In this document: piece by piece, positions 58,909 through 64,000 of the stretch | Numbering within the stretch: position 1 is the stretch's first letter | Layout: each line of letters starts with the position of its first letter | Assembly (NCBI RefSeq): GCF_020509005.1 | Contig: NC_063013.1 | Coordinates: forward strand, 4,650,001 to 4,714,000 | DNA from: Fulvia fulva | Taxonomy: Eukaryota; Ascomycota; Dothideomycetes; Mycosphaerellales; Mycosphaerellaceae | Reading direction: 5' to 3' | Length of the DNA: 64,000 nt | Position numbers and translations under genes: made by a program | Notes under the pieces: generated by a model | Databases searched by the model: none | Told to the model about the DNA's origin: nothing | The model's input: the letters and a program-made list of their open reading frames with translations, nothing else

Positions 58909-59014
58909 GTCGTGTTCCAGTAGTCGTTTATCCGTGTCGTTGTGTTGACTTCTAGTCCTTAGGTCATCAAATCAAGAAGCCGCTGTTTGATGCCTTGTCG
59001 TCAGGTCGTTTCTG
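58909..59014. other. Short spacer between the two convergent frames
   Basis: 106 bp between the antisense frame and the end of gag. I could not identify a terminator or any protease sequence. Confidence 0.6.
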
Positions 59015-60013
59015 CTAAGCAGATTTCGAGAAGAAGTTCTCGCATTCCTGGTATGTCTTCTCTTCGCGAATTATTGCGTTGAACTCGCGGCTAACCATAT
59101 TCTTCTTCTTGCAGTTTTTTGCAAAGTGGCCTTGCTCGCCACATACGTAGCAGGTGGAACCTTTGCTCTTCAGCCCCCTTCCTGTCCTACGATCCGTTAC
59201 GTCCAATTCCATTGGGTCTCCGTAACTAGGGTCCTGACTTCTGGCCTTGAAGCCCCCTCTTCCGCTCGCGGCGGGTCTCTGGTATCCAGGCTGTACGTGT
59301 CGGTCGTACCTCAAATCCTGGAGCCTTTCGTCGATCTCCTTTGCTGCCTTGATCATCGCCCCTAGCGTCACAACGCTGGCGTTTCGGGATAGTTCGGCTT
59401 TAACGTTGTCCTCCAGCCCGAGGTAGAACTGCGATCGCAATGCTGCGTCGTTCCATTCTAGGTCGGCGGCATATCCTTGGAATTCTGAGGCGTACAGCGC
59501 TACAGAAGTGGTCTGTCGAAGTTGTCGGATATGTCGGTCGGCGTATACCTCCTCATTCGGTATCCCGTATAGATCATCGAGTTTCGTCTCAAACTCGTCG
59601 TAGTCGTGGAAAATTTTTCGAGTTTCCGTCTTCGGTGTCCCCCCCTCACCCTGGTTGTGGAGCCAGTCCTTGAGGTATGGTCGGAATCCTCTAGCTGCTT
59701 TTCCTCGTAGGAAGGATGCGGCGTACAAGACCTTGCTGGCCTCGCCTTGAAACTGGTGTGCGTTGAAGTGAAGGTACAACTGAACCTGCAGTTGAAAAGC
59801 CTCCAGTTTGTCCTTGGTCCCGTCGAACGTCTCCGGCGTAGACACCTTAGGTGCACGGTGGTGGTCCTGTGAGTTCAGCATACTCATAGGAGCGTTGTTG
59901 TTCTTGCTGCTTCCTGTAATCGACATTTCGCTCATTCGTTCCGTAATGCCAGTTGACTGTGGCGTTCCTTGTCTTGACGGACTCCGGGTAGCGTCTCTCC
60001 CAGACATATGCAA
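59015..60013 (-). CDS. Gag protein of the TR-GAG-like element
   Basis: An intact 332-residue retrotransposon Gag. The N-terminal 60 residues are Ser/Thr/Pro-rich and likely disordered. A Retrotrans_gag-type capsid region covers about 65-235, with landmarks TFDGTKDKLEAF (62-73), ASFLRGKAARGF (99-110) and SQFYLGLEDNVKAEL (194-208). One intact zinc knuckle CYVCGEQGHFAKNC lies at 288-301 (C-x2-C-x4-H-x4-C), followed by a short basic and acidic tail. The start lies only 26 bp inside the 5' LTR boundary, so the leader is very short. Gag would package the element RNA into particles. Without pol, reverse transcription must come from another element, most plausibly a gypsy relative. The frames on the other strand within it are shadows. 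Confidence 0.93.
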   Translation of the reverse strand: MHMSGRDATRSPSRQGTPQSTGITERMSEMSITGSSKNNNAPMSMLNSQDHHRAPKVSTPETFDGTKDKLEAFQLQVQLYLHFNAHQFQGEASKVLYAASFLRGKAARGFRPYLKDWLHNQGEGGTPKTETRKIFHDYDEFETKLDDLYGIPNEEVYADRHIRQLRQTTSVALYASEFQGYAADLEWNDAALRSQFYLGLEDNVKAELSRNASVVTLGAMIKAAKEIDERLQDLRYDRHVQPGYQRPAASGRGGFKARSQDPSYGDPMELDVTDRRTGRGLKSKGSTCYVCGEQGHFAKNCKKKNMVSREFNAIIREEKTYQECENFFSKSA

Positions 60014-60039
60014 AGGGCCCTGGTGGTGGTGCTCAAAGT
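60014..60039 (-). other. Leader / expected primer-binding site of the TR-GAG-like element
   Basis: In element sense the LTR is followed by ACTTTGAGCACCACCACC. This does not begin with the TGG that pairs with a tRNA CCA end, so the priming tRNA, or another priming mode, is not evident. Confidence 0.5.
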
Positions 60040-60366
60040 TGTTAGGAACCGCTGTACGTTATCCCAACCGGGCTTGGATCTTTGCAGTGATGTCTCTGAC
60101 TCGTTGAGAAGGTAGTGGTCCCAAACAGTATATGGTGTATACTTAAAATGAGTTGAGCACGAGGCTCCTATCTACTTGCAAAGGAGCGTCGTCTATATAG
60201 TACTATGTCTTGGCGCGGTCACCTCGCTCACGAGTGACCTAAGTGACCCTGAGTCACCTCGTTCACGAGTGACCCAAGTGACTCCAATACACTGGCTGCC
60301 TAGTGATCTCCCCTCGTTCTTCGCTTGTCTGACAAATGAGCTTCTCCCACCTTTCAGACCGTAACA
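60040..60366 (-). repeat. 5' LTR of the TR-GAG-like element (element sense)
   Basis: 327 bp, matching 57985-58311 except C for T at 60065 as read by eye. In element sense it drives gag, with the tandem GTCAC-rich units at 60218-60287 followed by a TATATAG box near 60194-60201. Confidence 0.95.
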
Positions 60367-60371
60367 AAGTG

Positions 60372-60968
60372 GCCCTAGACTATATTATAGCACTTCTAGA
60401 CAGCTATAGCCCGGAGGGCGTTAAGTATAACAACATCCTTACCTTAATATATCGTCTTATAAAGCGTAAGTACCTTATACTAGTCGTCGACATAGAGCCC
60501 GAGATAGCTATAGATATAATTATCCGCTACGTTATTAAGGATCAAGGCCTATTCCGCTCTATCTACTTAGACCGCGGCTCGTAGTAGGTGAGTCGCTTCT
60601 AGAAGACGCTTTACGAACGCCTAGGCATTAAGTATAAGATGTCGACGGTATAGTACCCTTAGACCGATAGTTAGTCTAAACGTACGAACTAAATTATAGA
60701 GTAGTACCTACGTATATATATTAATTACGCCTAAGACAACTAGTACGACTAGCTACTAATATTGGAGTTTGCTTTAAATAATATAAAAAGTACTACCGGC
60801 GTGTTATCGTTCTTCGTAACCTTAGGAAGAAACCTAAGAATAGAAGTTCTTAGTAGACCTACCCGTATAGACGTACTACTAGCTACGTAGAAAATTAGCT
60901 AGTAAGATATAGACGCTTTCGTAACTTATATAAGCTATATATACACACATTGTATTAACTAGCTTAAG
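60372..60968 (+). pseudogene. Gypsy B integrase core, second part
   Basis: Continues the integrase from VALDYI. The open stretch at 60336-60584 reads the core with LIYRLIKRKYLI and YLDRGS (SDRGS before mutation) near 60565-60580. STVQYPQTDSQSKRTNQ lies near 60640-60690 (the HPQTDGQSER block of gypsy integrases), and later sequence includes EFALNNIKSTTGV near 60762-60800. The region ends at the LINE A6 insertion. Stops are TAG at Gln or Trp codons. Confidence 0.88.
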
Positions 60969-60983
60969 TATATATAAGTATAG
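60969..60983. repeat. Left 15-bp target duplication of LINE A6
   Basis: TATATATAAGTATAG, repeated at 63015-63029 after the ATCT tail. Confidence 0.94.
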
Positions 60984-62948
60984 ATCTTCAACGCCTGCCT
61001 ACAGACCGGATACCACCCGATAGCTTTTAAACAATCGACGACAGTGGTCCTACGCAAGCCGCAGAAGGAAGACTATACGCAGGTGAAGTCGTACCGCCCA
61101 ATTGCGCTCCTTAACACTCTTAGGAAGGCGCTTGAGAAGCTGGTTGCAACGAGACTCTCCGAGGCGGCAGAGGAACACTCCCTACTCCCGGACACCTAGA
61201 TAGGTGCGCGCCTATAGCGATCGACGCTATCCGCGATGGAACTTATCACCTCTCAGGTAAAGGCCATCTGGTATAAGAATAGGGACAAGGTGGCTTCCTT
61301 ACTTAGCCTAGACATATCGGGAGCCTTCGACTACGTGTCACACCCGCGGCTTCTCTACATCCTAAGGTCGAAAGGACTCCCTAAGTGGCTTGTCAACTTC
61401 GTACGGTCCTACCTCCAAAACCGCAGTACGTCGATCCTAGTCGGCCAGTACAGAAGCCCATTTCAAGCAGTCTATACTAGAATCCCGCAAGGCTCAACGC
61501 TAGCACCTATTCTGTTCCTCTTCTTTATAGCGACGCTGCTCCTAGCCCTAGAATCCCAGAACACCGCTGCGAGCGGCTTCGTAGACGACACAAACATCCT
61601 AGCGTGGTCTTCCTCGACTGAGGAGAACTATAGGCTACTAGAAGAGAAGCACAAGATCTGCGAGGACTGGGCTAGGAGGCACGGGGCTCGGTTTGCCCTA
61701 GAAAAGTACAATCTGATACACTTTACGCGCCGGCTACGGTTCCACAATATGCAAGCTTCTATCTAGATATAGGGGCACACGACTAACCCGGCAAATCAGC
61801 TCAGGATCCTCGGACTATAGGTGGACCCGGCGCTACGGTGGAGGAAGTACGTATAGGCAATATTACGGAAAGCTGAACAGAATATAGCATTATGCCAGAG
61901 GCTCACTACGTCTATATAGGGGGCGGACTTCCGGCAGTCACGACTTCTATATACGGCTATTGTACGGCCAGTCCTTACCTATAGCAGCCAAGTGTGGTCC
62001 TTAGGCGAGAGGGCCTGCCTATCGAAGGGACTCGTCGCGCCGCTAGCGAAGATCAAAAACCAATGCCTAAGGAAGGTCACCGGGGCATATAAGTCGACAC
62101 TAACGAGGATGCTTAAGCACGAGACCGCTATACCGCCGATCGACCTATACATCCAGGGACTACGGACCTCCTACTTAGGCAAGTCGGCACAGTACCTAGT
62201 ATAGAAGGTCATCGCTAGTGCAGTCGCAAGGGCCCGCGAATCAGTACTAGCGTATAAGGGCATTCGACCCGGAAACGAGCCGAACTACCGGGCAAGGGAC
62301 GAACAGCTAGTAACACAATAGGAAGGTGAGAAATCGTTTGTAGAGCAACTATGGAAAGAGAGGTGGAACAACTAGGTTGTAGGGCATAGTGGACGCCCTT
62401 AGCCAGCGGGACAACCTAAGGAATGGTCAGCTACAAAATCCGCGGTCAAGCACCCCCCGAAGCTCATCTACTACCGCCTTACGAGGGCATAGAGTAGCAT
62501 AGCAACCCAACTGCGAAGCGAACACATCGGCCTCCAGGGGTACCTATCATAGAGGAAGGTCCTAGGATACACGAATACTAGCTACCCCTACGGCTATCGC
62601 TCCTAGAACGTACGGTACGCACTCCTCGTCTGTCCGAGGTGGTCGCTAGGAAGGGGGGAGTAGATGGCAAAGGCGAGGAACCGGACGATTAGGGCACTTC
62701 TTAACAACGCTGAAGACCTACGGCGCATTACGAACTAGATACTAGAGAAGGGCTGGCTAGAACAGTACCGCCTAGTAGGAGTAGTGCAGGAAGAGAGGAC
62801 ACGACGCAGCGCGACGAGACCGGCTAGGAGCGGGGGCTAACGGGGTAGTGACATGGACTACGTACGTTCAGAGGGAAAGCTAATCTAGACAAGGAGTAGT
62901 CGGGGGCGGGAAGGGTTTTCACCTATTCGGGTTTCCCTTTGTACATAA
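60984..62948 (+). pseudogene. LINE-A6 ORF2 C-terminal two-thirds (RT core intact)
   Basis: The open stretch 61236-61766 (176 residues) contains RT motif A (SLDISGAFDYV, about 61303-61335), the motif B region (IPQGSTLAPILF, about 61484-61520) and catalytic FVDD at 61578-61589, all intact. Another open stretch at 61992-62204 covers the post-RT thumb/connection. The C-terminal block ending CPRW near 62640 precedes the stop TAA 62946-62948. Stops upstream of 61236 and at 61764 sit at Gln/Trp-type positions. 5' truncation removes the endonuclease and RT entry, so it is not autonomous. Confidence 0.9.
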
Positions 62949-63014
62949 CAATAGATATATACCTATATAGGCCGGATAGGGTCCTAGAACAGGGGAATGA
63001 CAAATCTATCTATC
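60984..63014 (+). mobile_element. LINE-A copy A6, 5'-truncated, lightly mutated
   Basis: About 2.03 kb from inside RT to the ATCT tail, flanked by TATATATAAGTATAG. It keeps far more CA/TG dinucleotides and longer frames than the other LINE-A copies, so it is the best guide to the ancestral LINE-A sequence. It lies in the gypsy B integrase, about 20 bp left of another LINE-A insertion (A7). Confidence 0.95.
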
Positions 63015-63049
63015 TATATATAAGTATAGGTGCTATCGATCTCTACGCC
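63015..63049. other. Right duplication of A6 and short gypsy B remnant
   Basis: 63015-63029 is the second copy of TATATATAAGTATAG. The next 20 bp continue the gypsy B integrase frame (QVQVLSISTP) up to the start of LINE A7. Confidence 0.75.
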
Positions 63050-64000
63050 AAAACAAGACACATTCGAAAGCTCTTATTAAGGCCATTCTAACGATATATA
63101 AAGCAGGCCACTGCCCCTAGGACTAAGGGAGTTCTACCTTATTTAATCTGGACAGCTTGAAGCTCTCTTCACCCTGTTTCTTCAGCTCCAAACGCCGCGG
63201 AGGTGCCTAGCTACATTAGGCAACTCCTAGGCAATAGTAGCCTAGGCTACGGTACTAACGGCGCCTACGGCCCTATAGGCGAAGCCCCCCTAAGACAACT
63301 AGTAGCAACTTATAGAGGACGTAAAAAGTATAGAAACTAACGATCAGCTCCCTTACCGGTCTCTATAGGTAATAATCACTTAGCTACGTACGGCGCTTAT
63401 ACTATCGTATTACCGAGGGCAACAAGAAATGAGGACGACGTCCTAGGCGATTAGTAAGGCCACCCGGAATCAACACCCCTATAGCTAGGTATCGGTCGCG
63501 GCATCGATACTAGGCCCCCGCCTAACGTACGATATAGTTACGATCCGTATTATAGCAAAGGAAGACTAGGCCGAAGTTACGAAGCTATCAAACAAGGAGC
63601 TCGCCTAACAAATTAACTAACTAGGGGTGGTCGTAGTGAACTAATAGTCTAACGGCACTCTATAGATCTATACTAGCTCTACTACTACTAGGAGGCACCT
63701 AGAGGTATAGCTATAGTAGGCATCTAAGGTTACGGTATTAGCGAAGGTCTTAACGAAACAATTCACGATCCTAGTCCACGATATGCCTAAGGAGTTTGAC
63801 CTAACTAACTAGGGTCACCTACGCGCTCTCTAAGAGGACAACCCGGTCACTCTTAACTCTCTAATCTAGAAGGCGACTTGGCTCTATAGGAAATGGCTAG
63901 AAGGCAAGAAGGCCTCGGCGCTAATAGTATAGCTATAAGACGCGAAAGCGGCGGATCTAGTAATAGAACAAGGCCTAGTCTAGTAATATAGCCTCAAGAT
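63050..64000 (+). mobile_element. LINE-A copy A7, 5' end and ORF1 start, runs off window
   Basis: The 5' end of LINE-A in the plus direction, matching 47678 onward of A5 but without the solo LTR: the site near 63335 has a single GAAAC. It includes the leader and the first part of ORF1 (from about 63430). Mutation is intermediate: more CA/TG survive than in A5, but TAG/TAA stops are present. The element continues beyond 64000. Confidence 0.9.

Larger units (their letters stand above)
57985..60366 (-). mobile_element. Young non-autonomous LTR retrotransposon with gag and antisense Zn2Cys6-like ORF
   Basis: A 2,382-bp element with 327-bp LTRs at both ends, a 5-bp duplication and no RIP. Orientation is minus by three signs: the gag gene is on the minus strand, a polypurine tract lies beside the LTR at 57985-58311, and the LTR then starts TGTTACGG like the gypsy LTRs here. 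It encodes Gag only; I see no protease, RT or integrase. It therefore fits the terminal-repeat GAG (TR-GAG) type, which needs enzymes from an autonomous element. The intact plus-strand frame at 58396-58908 is the unexpected cargo. The LTRs differ at one position (T at 58010, C at 60065) in my reading, so insertion was recent. Confidence 0.93.
52492..60968 (+). mobile_element. Ty3/gypsy element B, interrupted by the TR-GAG-like element
   Basis: A third gypsy element: 5' LTR, gag, protease, RT, RNase H, integrase. It inserted into LINE A5 and its 3' end is missing, because LINE A6 and then LINE A7 lie in the integrase C-terminal region. The young element at 57985-60366 splits the integrase at an AAGTG duplication, and the frame reads straight through after its removal (GIFEEVALDYI). 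RIP is heavy, in contrast to the insert. Confidence 0.92.

Noticed and set aside
59126..60107. Plus-strand frames and a second minus-strand frame over gag
   Set aside because: They are other-frame shadows of the intact 332-residue Gag with its zinc knuckle.
1..64000. CRISPR array, tRNA, rRNA or host gene
   Set aside because: I saw no regularly spaced short repeats, no cloverleaf-like or rRNA sequence, and no intact frame outside the TR-GAG-like element that reads as a host protein. I could not run tRNA or profile searches.

Overview
This window looks like transposon-only heterochromatin from a filamentous ascomycete (Pezizomycotina). I find no host gene, tRNA or rRNA. Almost every recognisable sequence is a retrotransposon or DNA transposon. 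Most copies carry an extreme repeat-induced point mutation (RIP) signature: CpA and TpG are almost absent, TpA (especially TAG and CTA) is in great excess, and CpG is spared. Open frames are therefore broken mainly where Gln (CAG/CAA) and Trp (TGG) codons have become TAG/TAA. Reading through those stops recovers ordinary retroelement proteins. The Tad1-like LINEs, Ty1/copia and Ty3/gypsy (one chromovirus-like) elements, a pogo/Fot1-like transposon and the RIP pattern all point to a fungus. The species cannot be named from this sequence.

Layout. 1-3220: LINE-A copy A1 (+). 3221-13082: copia element G (+), split at 7183-12110 by a nearly complete, lightly mutated LINE-F (-). 13083-17154: LINE-A copy A2 (-) carrying a solo copia LTR. 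About 17172-31916: gypsy/chromovirus C (+), split by a 119-bp LINE-F tail (18299-18417), a LINE-I fragment (20874-22028) and a complete copia element H (-, 23625-29886), which itself holds a LINE-A tail (24952-25587). 31917 to about 33780: LINE-E (-). 33781-34314: unassigned. 34315-36417: LINE-A copy A3 (-). 36418-39870: gypsy D (-). 39871-47134: a pogo-like transposon split by an 882-bp unit X plus LINE-I, and LINE-I is itself split by a chimeric LINE-A/X insertion (42496-45918). 47135-47677: unassigned. 47678-52491: LINE-A copy A5 (+) with a second solo LTR at the same internal site. 52492-60968: gypsy B (+), split at 57985-60366 by a young, non-RIPped LTR element. 60984-63014: LINE-A copy A6 (+), lightly mutated. 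63050 to the end: LINE-A copy A7 (+).

The most unusual item is the element at 57985-60366. It has two 327-bp LTRs that differ by one base in my reading, a 5-bp target duplication, a polypurine tract and an intact gag gene (-), but no protease, reverse transcriptase or integrase. On the opposite strand it carries an intact 170-codon frame whose cysteines have exactly the spacing of a fungal Zn(II)2Cys6 cluster, followed by a predicted coiled coil. Its LTR holds a 35-bp tandem duplication rich in GTCAC/GTGAC half-sites. It resembles a terminal-repeat GAG (TR-GAG) element that would need the enzymes of an autonomous gypsy relative and may encode its own regulator.

Other points of note are a chimeric LINE insertion enclosed by one target duplication, a 280-bp duplication around another LINE insertion, one solo-LTR site shared by two LINE copies, and a consistent TATAT start to LINE target sites next to (ATCT)n tails.
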